Shown: positions 1 through 8,498, numbered from the stretch's first letter. The stretch: DNA of 64,000 nt from Microlunatus elymi (GCF_007362775.1 NZ_CP041692.1:1488001-1552000); one strand, 5' to 3'. The notes: generated by a model not told the origin, from the sequence alone. Numbers and translations: made by a program.

Positions 1-2
1 CC

Positions 3-1076
3 GTCGGTTTGGGCACGGTCGGACTCTGCTCGGTCAGCTATGCCGCGGCCGTCGCCGCCGTCGGGTTGGCGACGGGCGCCGAAACCTCGTACGCGATTCT
101 GGGCGCTGCCGTGATCGCCGTGGTCGGCTCGACCTGGGGCAGCGTGCGTGGTCTGCGGGTACGGGTGTGGGACCGACTGCCGGGCTGGGCCCGGCCGGTC
201 CCGCTCGCAGTGGCCTGCGCCGTCGGCGTGCTGCTGCTGGCCGGGATCGCCGTACTGGTGACCGGCGTGCTGCTGCATCTGGACCGGATCACCGCGCTGT
301 CGGCAGGTCTCGGCGCCGGGGTGGTCGGCGGCATCGCCTTGTGGGTGGCCCAGGCGGCGTTCCTGCCGAACATCATCGTGTGGTGCGCCAGCTATGCCCT
401 CGGCGCCGGATTCTCGATCGGGCAGGGGTCGGTCGTCGCGCCGTCCGGGGTGACCCTCGGCCTGCTGCCGTCGATCCCGGCGCTGGGTGCGCTGCCGGCC
501 ACCGGACCCGGCTCGGATCGCGGGCTGTTCTGGCTGGCGTCCGGTGTGGTCGCCGGTGCGGTCGCCGCCCTGATCGTGGTACGCCGCCGCCCGGCCGCCC
601 GCTTCGACGAGACGGCGCTGGTCGGTGGGTTGGCCGGACTGCTCGCCGGACTCGTCTTCACCGGCTTGGCGTTCTTCACCGGTGGCGATCTCGGCGACGG
701 CCGGCTGGCCGGCACCGGACCCCGGCTGGTGGAGCTGCTGGTGATGAGCGGAACGCTGCTCGGCCTGGCCGGGCTGATCTGCGGCCTGGTGTTCGGGCTG
801 ATCGCGCACCTTCGCCGCCGTTCCGCGCGGACGGCAGAAGCCACCCAGCGAACCGACGCCGGGTCGACGGCCTCGAGCTCTCCGGCCGCGGAGCAGTCGG
901 TCGATGACGGGGCCGGGAAGGGCGCGGTCGCCGCGTCCAGGGAAGTCGACCGCGCCGACGTCGACGCGGATGTCCCTGTCGGAGAGGTCGACGACACCGA
1001 GGAAACAGTGGCCGTGGGCGATTCCAATGCAGACCACGATGCCGACGACGCGAGCGAGCAACGGCGCTCCGCCTGA
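3..1076 (+). CDS. perM: DUF6350 / PerM-like membrane protein, 5' end outside the window
   Basis: Integral membrane protein of the actinobacterial DUF6350 family. The mycobacterial member PerM lies just upstream of purN and is linked to cell division and persistence; I transfer that role by family and synteny only. About eight to ten hydrophobic segments fill the first 265 residues. They are followed by a roughly 90-residue disordered tail rich in Asp, Glu, Ala and Ser, probably cytoplasmic. The frame is open to the first base of the window and family members usually exceed 400 residues, so the true start lies upstream and the TTG at 9 is probably internal. purN follows on the same strand after a 257-bp gap that carries a direct repeat. 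Confidence 0.75.
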   Translation, partial: VGLGTVGLCSVSYAAAVAAVGLATGAETSYAILGAAVIAVVGSTWGSVRGLRVRVWDRLPGWARPVPLAVACAVGVLLLAGIAVLVTGVLLHLDRITALSAGLGAGVVGGIALWVAQAAFLPNIIVWCASYALGAGFSIGQGSVVAPSGVTLGLLPSIPALGALPATGPGSDRGLFWLASGVVAGAVAALIVVRRRPAARFDETALVGGLAGLLAGLVFTGLAFFTGGDLGDGRLAGTGPRLVELLVMSGTLLGLAGLICGLVFGLIAHLRRRSARTAEATQRTDAGSTASSSPAAEQSVDDGAGKGAVAASREVDRADVDADVPVGEVDDTEETVAVGDSNADHDADDASEQRRSA

Positions 1077-1090
1077 ATTCGCTCTTCTGC

Positions 1091-1177
1091 TTCCCGTCCG
1101 TTTTCCCACCGAACACGAGATCGAATCCCGGCCCGAACCTATTTCCCGTCCGTTTTCCCACCAGGCACGAGATCGAA
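1091..1177. repeat. 35-bp direct repeat, two copies, 52-bp period
   Basis: Copies at 1091-1125 and 1143-1177 share the core TTCCCGTCCGTTTTCCCACC followed, three variable bases later, by CACGAGATCGAA. They fill most of the gap between the perM-like gene and purN. No coding sense was found. They could be regulatory sites for the purine gene or a remnant of a dispersed repeat. Confidence 0.7.
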
Positions 1178-1333
1178 CCGGCCGTACCTGCTTTCCGAAC
1201 GGCGCATGAGCAGCACTCGTCATCGCGGCCACTACCGAGCAGCCCAACCTTGGACCTGGTGATCGCGGGTTCTCGAGGACGCCGAGTGAGCCGCGATCTC
1301 GGGCTTGGTTCGGATGCCGATAGGCTTCCGGAC

Positions 1334-1939
1334 GTGGGTTTCCGCGTGGTCGTCCTGGTGTCCGGTTCGGGCACGCTGTTGCAGTCCCTGATCGACGCCC
1401 AGGCCGATCCCGGCTTCGGTGCTCAGATCGTCGCGGTCGGCGCCGACCGCGGCAAGATCGCCGGGCTGGAACGCGCCGAGGCAGCGGGCGTTCCCACCTT
1501 CGTACACCGGTTGAAGAAGGGCGCCGATCGCGACGCCTGGGACGTCGGACTGCGCGATCTCGTCGACGGCTACGCTCCCGATCTGGTGGTCAGCGCCGGC
1601 TTCATGAAGCTAGTCGGGCCGGCCTTCCTGGAGCGCTTCGGCGGCCGGATGATCAACTCGCATCCGGCCCTGCTGCCGAGCTTCCCGGGGATGCACGGCG
1701 CCCGCGACGCGCTCGAGTACGGGGTGAAGATCACCGGGGCCACCGTGTTCCTGGTCGACGGGGGCGTGGACAGCGGCGCCATCCTGGCCCAGGCCGCCGT
1801 ACCGGTGCTGGACGACGACGACGAGGAATCGCTGCACGAACGGATCAAGATCAGCGAGCGCGCGTTGCTGGTCCAGGTCGTCGCCCGAATGGCCCGGCAG
1901 CGTTGGTGGGTGCAGGGCCGGACGGTGCGCTGGCAGTGA
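1334..1939 (+). CDS. purN: Phosphoribosylglycinamide formyltransferase (GART)
   Basis: Transfers a formyl group from 10-formyl-tetrahydrofolate to glycinamide ribonucleotide, the third step of de novo purine synthesis, in the cytoplasm. At 201 residues it has the usual PurN length. Visible motifs are the N-terminal strand and phosphate loop VVVLVSGSGTLLQSL, the catalytic Asn and His in NSHPALLPSF near residue 108, and the catalytic Asp in the GGVDSG loop. I chose GTG 1334 because homologous sequence begins there; the frame is open further upstream but adds no recognisable residues. It overlaps the next gene by four bases (GTGA), so the two are translationally coupled. purH, the usual next gene, is absent. 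Confidence 0.95.
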   Translation: MGFRVVVLVSGSGTLLQSLIDAQADPGFGAQIVAVGADRGKIAGLERAEAAGVPTFVHRLKKGADRDAWDVGLRDLVDGYAPDLVVSAGFMKLVGPAFLERFGGRMINSHPALLPSFPGMHGARDALEYGVKITGATVFLVDGGVDSGAILAQAAVPVLDDDDEESLHERIKISERALLVQVVARMARQRWWVQGRTVRWQ

Positions 1940-2238
1940 CTGCGAACCCCGAAGGCCGGCGGCCGCGACCACCGAAGTTGACCCCGACAGAGATGGTGTC
2001 GCTGGCGGTCGTGGTGGCTGGGATGATCGCCGGCTTGGTGCTGGTGGCCATCGGTCAATGGCGGCTCGGCTGTCTGGTGGTCGGTGCGTTCCTCGCGGTC
2101 GGCGGGCTCGAACGTCTCTTGTTGCCGACCGCGAAGGCGGGCCTGTTGCGCGTACGCAGCCGGTTCTTCGACGTGATCATCCTGATCGGCATGGGGGCGG
2201 CGATCATCGCGTTGTCGATCTTGGTCCCGCAGAACTGA
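1936..2238 (+). CDS. DUF3017 small membrane protein
   Basis: A 100-residue protein with three predicted membrane helices (about residues 21-42, 45-63 and 76-97) after a basic, proline-rich N-terminus. DUF3017 is an actinobacterial family of unknown function that normally sits between the purine/folate genes (purH, folD) and mdh. The same order holds here except that purH and folD are missing and mdh is on the other strand. The start GTG 1936 overlaps the purN stop, and a strong hairpin terminator follows 30 bases after the stop. Confidence 0.8.
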   Translation: MTANPEGRRPRPPKLTPTEMVSLAVVVAGMIAGLVLVAIGQWRLGCLVVGAFLAVGGLERLLLPTAKAGLLRVRSRFFDVIILIGMGAAIIALSILVPQN

Positions 2239-2268
2239 ACGGGTCCAGAACTCAACACCAGAAAGGAA

Positions 2269-2294
2269 AGGCCCCGAGCAACTGCCCGGGGCCT
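2269..2294. terminator. Hairpin terminator between convergent genes
   Basis: Perfect 8-bp stem AGGCCCCG/CGGGGCCT with a 10-base loop, placed between the DUF3017 stop (2238) and the stop of the convergent DUF4190 gene (2322). There is no U-run, so it may work in both directions as a GC-rich actinobacterial terminator. Confidence 0.75.
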
Positions 2295-2321
2295 CGACCA
2301 AGCCGATCGTCGCAGCGGCGA

Positions 2322-2825
2322 TCAGCCCATCGATCCGGCCACTCCGAAAACCATGATCAACACGAAGATCATGTAGACGATGAAGAACGCGATTCCGACC
2401 ATGCTCAGGATCGACATGATCATGCCAATGATCTTGCCGGCGTTGATGTTGCCGACATTGCTGTAGGTGGCGCCGGTCTCTTCGATCTCCCGTTGCACCT
2501 TGTGGCCCATGTACCAGGCGACGAAGCCGATCACCGGCACCGCGATGCTGACCACGCCCAGGACCAGAATGGTGGTGCCTTGCGGATGTTCCGGCGCGAT
2601 CGCATACGGCGGGTAGGGCTGCCCGTGTTGCGTCGGAAGGCCTTGCACCGGCTGTCCCTGGTAGGGCTGACCCTGCTGCTGGAATCCCTGTTGTTGGTAT
2701 CCCTGCTGCTGGAAGGGTTGCGCCGGACCCGGCCGGCCCTGGGGCTGGCCGTAGTAGCCGGCCGGTGACTGATCGCCTGCCTGTCCGTGCTGGTACGGAT
2801 CCTGGGGGCTGTAACCGCTGGCCAT
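2322..2825 (-). CDS. DUF4190 membrane protein with Gln/Tyr/Pro-rich N-terminus
   Basis: A 167-residue protein. Residues 1-80 are low complexity (Gln, Gly, Tyr, Pro with QQQGYQQQGFQQQG-type repeats). They are followed by two hydrophobic hairpin segments (about 85-107 and 135-163) with the DUF4190 pattern GTTILVLGVVSIAVPVIGFVAWYMGHKVQREIEETG. DUF4190 proteins are actinobacterial membrane proteins of unknown role. The Gln/Tyr-rich head is probably cytoplasmic and disordered. The gene is next to a second, similar gene at 2921-3586, which suggests an old tandem duplication. Confidence 0.75.
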   Translation of the reverse strand: MASGYSPQDPYQHGQAGDQSPAGYYGQPQGRPGPAQPFQQQGYQQQGFQQQGQPYQGQPVQGLPTQHGQPYPPYAIAPEHPQGTTILVLGVVSIAVPVIGFVAWYMGHKVQREIEETGATYSNVGNINAGKIIGMIMSILSMVGIAFFIVYMIFVLIMVFGVAGSMG

Positions 2826-2920
2826 CGGCGGAGCCTTTCTGCTGGAGCGGCCTCAAGCCTACGGTCCCGGCGGGTCACAGCCGACCGGGACCACACGACG
2901 TCGACGGACTGGGACACGCC

Positions 2921-3586
2921 CTAGGAACCGGCGCGAACGGCCAGACCGATGATCACCCAGACGACCAGCAGCGCGACGCCGATGATGCCGCAGTAGAGCC
3001 CGGCACTGGCCTGCTGCCGACCGGTGTACGCGGCCGGGTTGGCGTCGATCTCCTTGCGGGCCTTGTTGCCCAGCACGATCGCGATGATGCCGGTGATCAG
3101 GCCGACACAGCCGATCGAGAACGGGATCGAGATGATGCCCAGGATCATCGCCGGCAGTGCCTGCGGATGCTTGACCGGAGCGGCTGCACCGTACGGGCCG
3201 TAACCAGGCTGCGCGCCGTAGGCATTGCCCTGCTGGGCGCCATAGGCGTTGCCGGCGGGGTAGTTTCCTTGCTGGCCGGGATAGCTCTGGCCGTAGTCGG
3301 ACTGCGGCGGCTGCTGTGCACTGTAGGGCGACTGAGTGCTGCCGTAGCCGCCGGCGCTCGGCTGCCCGTACGGCTGCTGAGGCTGCTGTCCGTACGGCTG
3401 CTGTTGCTGCTGCCCGTACTGCGGGTCTTGGCCGTACGGCGTCTGCTGGCCGTAGTCGGGCTGGCCCGACCCCGAACCGGTCGACCCCGAACCGGTCGAA
3501 CCCGAATTGTCGGCCCCCGAGTTGTCGGCGCCCGAGCCGTCTTCGGGCTTGTCGCCGTAGGGATTGGATCCGTAGGGAGAACTCAT
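2921..3586 (-). CDS. DUF4190 membrane protein, paralogue with long disordered head
   Basis: A 221-residue protein. Residues 1-140 are disordered and rich in Gly, Gln, Tyr, Ser and Pro, with short DNA-level tandem repeats encoding SGSTGSG, DNSGA and YGQQ units. A DUF4190 core follows with two membrane segments (about 150-175 and 197-217) and the typical loop [20 protein letters not shown]. It lies 95 bp upstream of its shorter paralogue on the same strand, and the two could be co-transcribed. No enzymatic motif was seen. The repeat-rich 5' half is expected to vary in length between strains. Confidence 0.75.
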   Translation of the reverse strand: MSSPYGSNPYGDKPEDGSGADNSGADNSGSTGSGSTGSGSGQPDYGQQTPYGQDPQYGQQQQQPYGQQPQQPYGQPSAGGYGSTQSPYSAQQPPQSDYGQSYPGQQGNYPAGNAYGAQQGNAYGAQPGYGPYGAAAPVKHPQALPAMILGIISIPFSIGCVGLITGIIAIVLGNKARKEIDANPAAYTGRQQASAGLYCGIIGVALLVVWVIIGLAVRAGS

Positions 3587-3755
3587 ACCGCCATCATTTC
3601 GTCGTTTGCGTCGGATGGACCCGCGGAAGTCACCTTCGGCGGGTCACAAGCCCGACATGTCGGAACCGGGCGCTCTCAGCTTATCGGCAGGTACTGTCAA
3701 TTCGCTCTCAGCCTGGCCACGGCATCGGTTCCCACGACGATCAACGCACAGCGGT

Positions 3756-4745
3756 TCAGATCAGGCCGAGGCTCTTGACCGCCTCGCGCTCCTCGTTCAA
3801 CTCGGCAACCGAGGCGTCGATCTTGGCCCGGGAGAAGTCGTCCAGCTCCAGGCCCTGCACGATCTCGTACTCGCCGTTCTTGACCACACACGGGAAACCG
3901 GACACGACGCCCTCGGCGATGCCGTACGAACCGTCGGTCGGCACCGCCATCGACACCCAGTCGCCCGCCGGCGTCCCGGAAACCCAGTCCCGCATGTGCT
4001 CAAGTGTCGCGTTGGCCGCGCTCGCCGCCGAGCTGGCGCCCCGTGCCTCGATGATGGCCGCGCCGCGCTTCTGCACGGTCGGCAGGAAGTCGTTCTCGAT
4101 CCAGGCTCGGTCGTTGATCACCTCGGCCGCAGGCTTGCCGCCGATCTTGGCGTTGAACGCGTCCGGGTACTGGGTGGCCGAGTGATTGCCCCAGATGGTG
4201 ACGTTGCTGACCTCGTTCACCGAGACCCCGGCCTTCGCGGCGAGCTGGGCCTTGGCCCGGTTGTGATCAAGCCGGGTCAGCGCATTGAAGCGGTTGGCCG
4301 GGATGTCGGGGGCGTTGCTCTTGGCGATCAGCGCATTCGTGTTGGCCGGGTTGCCGGTGATCAAGATCTTGACGTCGTCGGCGGCATGATCGTTGAGCGC
4401 CTTGCCCTGCGCAGTGAAGATCGCGCCGTTTGCCTCCAGCAGATCACTGCGCTCCATGCCCTTGCTGCGGGGGCGAGCGCCGACCAGCATGGCCAGATTG
4501 ACCCCGTCGAACACCTGGTTCGGATCGTCGCCGATCTCGACCCCGGCCAGCGTCGAGTAGGCACAGTCGTCCAACTCCATCACCACACCCTCCAGCGCCT
4601 TCAGCGCCGGGGTGATCTCCAGCAGACGCAGCTCGACCGGCTGGTTTGCTCCGAGCAGTTCACCGGAGGCGATCCGGAACAGCAGGCTGTAACAGATCTG
4701 ACCGGCAGCGCCGGTGACGGCGACCTTGACGGGTGCGGGACTCAT
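3756..4745 (-). CDS. mdh: Malate dehydrogenase
   Basis: NAD-dependent oxidation of malate to oxaloacetate in the TCA cycle. At 329 residues it has the usual length of the actinobacterial/MDH type 2 group. The Rossmann motif [18 protein letters not shown] lies at residues 12-30. Substrate-binding Arg residues are in the [14 protein letters not shown] loop, followed by NPANTNALI and [14 protein letters not shown], and the catalytic His is in [12 protein letters not shown]. The start ATG 4745 is preceded by a purine-rich AGGGAGAT sequence. mdh follows DUF3017 in many actinobacteria; here it faces the opposite way. Confidence 0.95.
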   Translation of the reverse strand: MSPAPVKVAVTGAAGQICYSLLFRIASGELLGANQPVELRLLEITPALKALEGVVMELDDCAYSTLAGVEIGDDPNQVFDGVNLAMLVGARPRSKGMERSDLLEANGAIFTAQGKALNDHAADDVKILITGNPANTNALIAKSNAPDIPANRFNALTRLDHNRAKAQLAAKAGVSVNEVSNVTIWGNHSATQYPDAFNAKIGGKPAAEVINDRAWIENDFLPTVQKRGAAIIEARGASSAASAANATLEHMRDWVSGTPAGDWVSMAVPTDGSYGIAEGVVSGFPCVVKNGEYEIVQGLELDDFSRAKIDASVAELNEEREAVKSLGLI

Positions 4746-4968
4746 GACTGGATCTCCCTTGAGGGCTTCGGACGACTGGCTCGACTGGAACAGCTTGCGG
4801 CGCGTCCGCTACGGACTGGCTACCCAGACCCGACTGGACTATTCGAACCAACTGGACTACCAGGGCCGACGCTAGCAAGATGAGCCCGCGCGGAGTGCGC
4901 TGGGTGACGTGAGGCTCCCCACAACTCCGGCCCGCGGAATCCGTGTTGATCAAGCCTCGAGGAAGAGA

Positions 4969-6000
4969 GTGGCCACCGTGCCGAACGACTACCGCTGGTA
5001 CGAACTGGGCGAGCCCGAAGGACGGGGTTGGCCGGCATCGGACACCAAGCGTCTGACCGACCGGTTGCCGGCCCGGGCCGAGGGCGTCGTACCGGACGTC
5101 GTCTGGGGGCTCAGCCGGATGTCGGCCGGGCTGTACTACCGATTCCGGACCGACGCGACCGAGATCGCCGCCCGATGGACACTGCCCGACGGGCCGGTGG
5201 CGATGCCGCACATGCCGGCCAGTTCGGTCAGCGGGCTGGACCTGTACGCCGAAGATGATCATGGCCGGTTGCGGTGGGCCTCCTGGGCCGCGCCGGCGGA
5301 GGGCGGCACCAACACCGCGGTCCTGCTGTCGGAGATCCGCCCCTTCGACGGGATGCGCGAATATCGGCTGTACCTGCCGCTGTTCAACCAGGCCGACGAG
5401 ATCGCCGTCGGCGTGCCGGAGCAATCCCGCCTGGAGATCCTGGAACGCGATCCGGTCGCCCCGATCGCCTATTACGGCACCTCGATCGTGCACGGCGCGG
5501 CGGCGTCTCGATGCGGGATGGCGATGCCGGCGCAGCTGGGCCGACGGCTCGACCGGCCGGTGCTCGGGCTCGGCTTCTCCGGAAACGCCAAGATGGAGAT
5601 CGAGCTGGCCGACGTGCTCGCCGACCTCGACCCTGCCGTCTATCTGATCGACTGCCTGCCGAACATGACGGCCGAGCAAGTCGCCGAACGGGCCGAACCC
5701 TTCGTCCGGCGCCTGCGCGTTGACCATCCGAGGACGCCGATCCTGCTGATCGAGGACCGGACCCTGACCAACGCCTGGATCCGGACCGAGGTGTTGGACG
5801 CGCACCGGGCCCGGCGCGCCGAGCTCGCGGCCGCGTACCGGTTGCTGCGAGCCGAGGGCGACACCAACCTGCACTACCTCGGCCATGATCAACTTCTCGG
5901 CGACGACGACGAGGGCACCGTGGACAGCTCGCACCCCACCGACCTCGGCTTCACCCGCATGGTCGACCTCCTGGAGCCCCGCGTCAAAGCCCTCCTCTAA
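4969..6000 (+). CDS. SGNH/GDSL-type hydrolase with N-terminal beta domain
   Basis: Predicted esterase or deacetylase of the SGNH superfamily, 343 residues. The N-terminal ~150 residues resemble the beta-sandwich found ahead of SsfX3-like hydrolases. The catalytic blocks follow: block I YYGTSIVHG near residue 167, block II Gly in LGFSGNAKMEIEL, block III Asn in DCLPNM, and the C-terminal DSSHPTDLGF that supplies Asp and His. No signal peptide is visible, so it is probably cytoplasmic. The GTG 4969 start is favoured by GAGGA five bases upstream; GTG 4978 is the alternative. The stop codon abuts the first palindrome of the 6001-7094 unit. The substrate, probably an acyl or acetyl sugar, is unknown. 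Confidence 0.85.
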   Translation: MATVPNDYRWYELGEPEGRGWPASDTKRLTDRLPARAEGVVPDVVWGLSRMSAGLYYRFRTDATEIAARWTLPDGPVAMPHMPASSVSGLDLYAEDDHGRLRWASWAAPAEGGTNTAVLLSEIRPFDGMREYRLYLPLFNQADEIAVGVPEQSRLEILERDPVAPIAYYGTSIVHGAAASRCGMAMPAQLGRRLDRPVLGLGFSGNAKMEIELADVLADLDPAVYLIDCLPNMTAEQVAERAEPFVRRLRVDHPRTPILLIEDRTLTNAWIRTEVLDAHRARRAELAAAYRLLRAEGDTNLHYLGHDQLLGDDDEGTVDSSHPTDLGFTRMVDLLEPRVKALL

Positions 6001-6054
6001 CCGACTTGTCAGCGTTAGACGTCGCTATAGCGCTTCTTAAGGCTGACAACTCGG
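6001..6054. repeat. Palindrome family 1, copy 1
   Basis: Outer arms CGACTTGTCAGCG and GGCTGACAACTCG flank a core that contains TCGCTATAGCGC. The element starts on the base after the SGNH hydrolase stop codon and lies 55 bp upstream of the DUF559 gene. It is less perfect than copy 2 (7039-7094). Confidence 0.85.
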
Positions 6055-6108
6055 GGGTGTGGATAACTCGGCTGGTGTCCCGCGCGAACTGCGGCAGAGT
6101 TTCGGACC

Positions 6109-7098
6109 ATGTTCCCGGGTACAGAGGGCGATCGGCGGCTGGCGGCGACGGCACTACGGCAAGCAGGTGCGGTCCACCGTGACCAACTCCGAGACCTTGG
6201 CGTCACGGCATCGTTCGTACGTGCGCAATTGGCCGCTCGTCGATGGATGGCGATCGGCGAGTCGGTGGTGATAACGCAGAACATCGCGCCCGGACGTCTG
6301 CAGACGATGTGGGCCGCCGTGTTGGACGCGGGTCCGGCGTCCTTGCTGGGTAGTCACACAGCCCTGGAACTAGCGGGCTTTGAAAGCCGCGCACGTGAAC
6401 GGGAAGTGATCCACCTGATCGTTCCGAGGGGTCGGCACACAACACCTCTGCCCGGTGTGCGAGTACACGAGTCGCGACGAATCCGTCCGGGAGACGGCAC
6501 GGTGATCGGCGGTCTGCCGTGTACCCCGGTTGCGAGATCTGTGGTTGATGCCGCTGCATGGCAACCGTGGCCGCGGTTCGCTTGCATGATGCTTGCGATG
6601 GCTGTGCAGCAGCGGCTCTGCACGGTCGAGCAACTCGACGAGGCTCTCGGTCGCGTCGGTCGTGTCCGGCACAAGCGCTACATGAGGTTGGCGCTGGTCG
6701 ACATTGCAGGAGGTGCGCAGGCACTGGGCGAGATCGACATGGCCCGAGTCTGCCGGCGATTCGGTCTACAGCCGCCCAAGCGCCAAGTGCGGCGCAAGGA
6801 CGCGAGCGGGAAATGGCGGTATCTCGACTGCGAGTGGGATCTGCCGACCGGGGAGATTCTGGTGTTGGAAATTGACGGCCGACATCACTATGACGTCAGC
6901 CAGTGGGAGGCCGATATGCGCAGGGAGCGTGGAGTCGTGGTGAGCCGGCGGTGGGTGTTACGGGCCACCGCGTTCGAAGTCCGGCTCGAGCCGGGTCCGT
7001 TGGTGGCCGACCTGATCTCGATGGGCGTACCCAGAATCTCCGACTTGTCAGCGTTAGGAAGCGCTATAGCGCGTCGAGACGCTGACAAGTCGGATTAG
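6109..7098 (+). CDS. AbiEi-like winged-helix / DUF559 (Vsr-like nuclease fold) protein
   Basis: A 329-residue protein of a group often listed as AbiEi-family antitoxin domain or DUF559. The N-terminus (about 10-70) looks like a winged helix (LAATALRQAGAVHRDQLRDLGVTASFVRAQLAARRW). The C-terminal ~110 residues resemble the very-short-patch-repair/DUF559 endonuclease fold: YLDCEWD, then LEIDGRHHYDVSQWEADMRR, then a late strand. The Glu/Asp pair in this region could be a metal site, but nuclease activity is inferred only. No toxin partner is adjacent. The last 19 residues (SDLSALGSAIARRDADKSD) and the stop codon are supplied by a palindromic repeat, and a sister repeat lies just upstream. Its stop overlaps the stop of the convergent ugd gene. 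Confidence 0.7.
   Translation: MFPGTEGDRRLAATALRQAGAVHRDQLRDLGVTASFVRAQLAARRWMAIGESVVITQNIAPGRLQTMWAAVLDAGPASLLGSHTALELAGFESRAREREVIHLIVPRGRHTTPLPGVRVHESRRIRPGDGTVIGGLPCTPVARSVVDAAAWQPWPRFACMMLAMAVQQRLCTVEQLDEALGRVGRVRHKRYMRLALVDIAGGAQALGEIDMARVCRRFGLQPPKRQVRRKDASGKWRYLDCEWDLPTGEILVLEIDGRHHYDVSQWEADMRRERGVVVSRRWVLRATAFEVRLEPGPLVADLISMGVPRISDLSALGSAIARRDADKSD
7039..7094. repeat. Palindrome family 1, copy 2 (perfect, coding)
   Basis: Perfect 15-bp arms TCCGACTTGTCAGCG / CGCTGACAAGTCGGA around the 12-bp palindrome GCGCTATAGCGC at 7061-7072, with 7-base spacers on each side, so the whole 56-bp element is symmetrical about 7066.5. It is read as the C-terminus of the DUF559 protein and could also be a bidirectional terminator between two convergent genes. 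Confidence 0.9.
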
Positions 7099-8411
7099 AG
7101 GGTGGCGGCGCGGCCTAGTTGTACGAGTTTCCAGCCGGCAACGTGCCAGGTGGCGGGGTTGAGCTTCAGGCGGGCGTCGATGATGATCTTGGTCTTCACC
7201 AGGTCCGCCAGTGCGGCGGGGTCGAGATTACGGAATTCGGGCCATTCGGTCAGGTGCAGGACGATGTCCGCATCCCGTACGGCGGCCTCGACGGTGTCGA
7301 CCTGGGTGAAGTTCTCCCGCGGTGCCAGCTTGGCCTGCGGATCGAAGATGATCACCTCGGCGCCGCGGGCATGCAGTTGATCGGCCACCGTCAGGGCAGG
7401 GGAGTTGCGTGTGTCGTCGGTCCCCGGCTTGAAGCTCGCCCCCAGCACGGCGACCCGCTTGCCGTCCACCGAACCGCCGAGTTGATCAACAGCGAGCTGG
7501 GTGACCTCGGCCCGCTGACCGTTGTTGATCTTCTCCACGCTCTCGATCAGGTTGCTCAGTACATCGACACCGTGTTCGTCGGCGCTGTAGGCCAGAGCCC
7601 TGATGTCCTTGGGAATGCAGCCGCCGCCGAAGCCGAGACCGGCGTTCAGCATGCCGCGGCCGATCCGCTTGTCGTAGCCGATCGCGTCGGCGAGCTGGGT
7701 GACGTCGCCACCGGTCGCCTGGCAGAGCTGCGCCATCGCGTTGATGAAGCTGATCTTGGTCGCCAGGAACGCGTTGGCGGCGTTCTTGATCAACTCCGCG
7801 GTGGCGAAGTTGGTGATCACCCGCGGCGTGTCCTCGCTGAACGGGATCGCGTAGACCTGGTCCAGGATCGCCAGGGAAACCTCGTCCTCGATGCCGAGCA
7901 CAATCCGATCCGGACGCAAAGTGTCCTCGACGGCAAGGCCCTCGCGCAGGAACTCGGGATTGAACGCCAGATCGACGGCATCCCCAGCCGGGGCGAGTGC
8001 ACGGATCTGCTGCCGCAATGCCGACGCGGTGCCGACCGGGACGGTGGATTTGTTGACGATCAGTGTGGGCTTGGTCAGCAACGGCGCCAGCCCGTCGCGT
8101 ACGGAGTTGATCTGGGCGAGGTCGGCCGCGCCGGACGGCGCCTGCGGAGTGCCGACGCAGATGAAATGCACGTCGGCCCAATCGGCGATGTCGGCGTAGT
8201 CGGTGGTGAAGCGGAGCCGGCCGCTTGCGGTGTGTCGTTCCAGCAGGGGGTCGAGGTTGACCTCGTACATCGGCGCCTGGCCGGAGTTCAGCAGCTTGAC
8301 CCGCTCGGGCTCGACGTCGACCCCGATCACCTCGTGCCCGAACTCGGCCATCCCGGCCGCGTGAGTGGTGCCGAGGTAGCCCGTACCGATGACGCTGATC
8401 CGCAAAGTCAC
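7095..8411 (-). CDS. ugd: UDP-glucose 6-dehydrogenase
   Basis: Oxidises UDP-glucose to UDP-glucuronate with two NAD+, providing precursors for cell-surface polysaccharide. At 438 residues it has the usual length. The N-terminal Rossmann motif is ISVIGTGYLGTTHAAGMAEFG with the acidic GVDVEPERV end. Further motifs are the STVPVGTA and FNPEFLREG blocks and the catalytic Cys in GFGGGCIPKDIRAL near residue 265, followed by the C-terminal UDP-binding domain (LGASFKPGTDDTRNSPA). The start GTG 8411 (MTLRISVIG) is where homology begins; the frame is open far upstream. Its TAA at 7095-7097 overlaps the TAG of the convergent DUF559 gene. Confidence 0.93.
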   Translation of the reverse strand: MTLRISVIGTGYLGTTHAAGMAEFGHEVIGVDVEPERVKLLNSGQAPMYEVNLDPLLERHTASGRLRFTTDYADIADWADVHFICVGTPQAPSGAADLAQINSVRDGLAPLLTKPTLIVNKSTVPVGTASALRQQIRALAPAGDAVDLAFNPEFLREGLAVEDTLRPDRIVLGIEDEVSLAILDQVYAIPFSEDTPRVITNFATAELIKNAANAFLATKISFINAMAQLCQATGGDVTQLADAIGYDKRIGRGMLNAGLGFGGGCIPKDIRALAYSADEHGVDVLSNLIESVEKINNGQRAEVTQLAVDQLGGSVDGKRVAVLGASFKPGTDDTRNSPALTVADQLHARGAEVIIFDPQAKLAPRENFTQVDTVEAAVRDADIVLHLTEWPEFRNLDPAALADLVKTKIIIDARLKLNPATWHVAGWKLVQLGRAATL

Positions 8412-8443
8412 GCCTGCGATTCTCACATACCGAGCACTCCACA

Positions 8444-8498
8444 CCGAGTTGTCAGCGTCACGAGGCGTTATGGCGCCTCGTGAGGCTGACAAGTCGGG
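8444..8498. repeat. Palindrome family 1, copy 3
   Basis: Outer arms CCGAGTTGTCAGCG and GGCTGACAAGTCGG enclose a strong inner palindrome CACGAGGCG / CGCCTCGTG (8459-8467 and 8474-8482). It sits between the divergent ugd and aminotransferase genes, ending 12 bp before the aminotransferase start. The inner arms differ from copy 2 but remain self-complementary, which implies selection for the fold. Confidence 0.85.

Noticed and set aside
6109-7098. A complete type IV AbiE toxin-antitoxin pair
   Set aside because: No AbiEii-type nucleotidyltransferase toxin gene is adjacent; the neighbours are an SGNH hydrolase and ugd.
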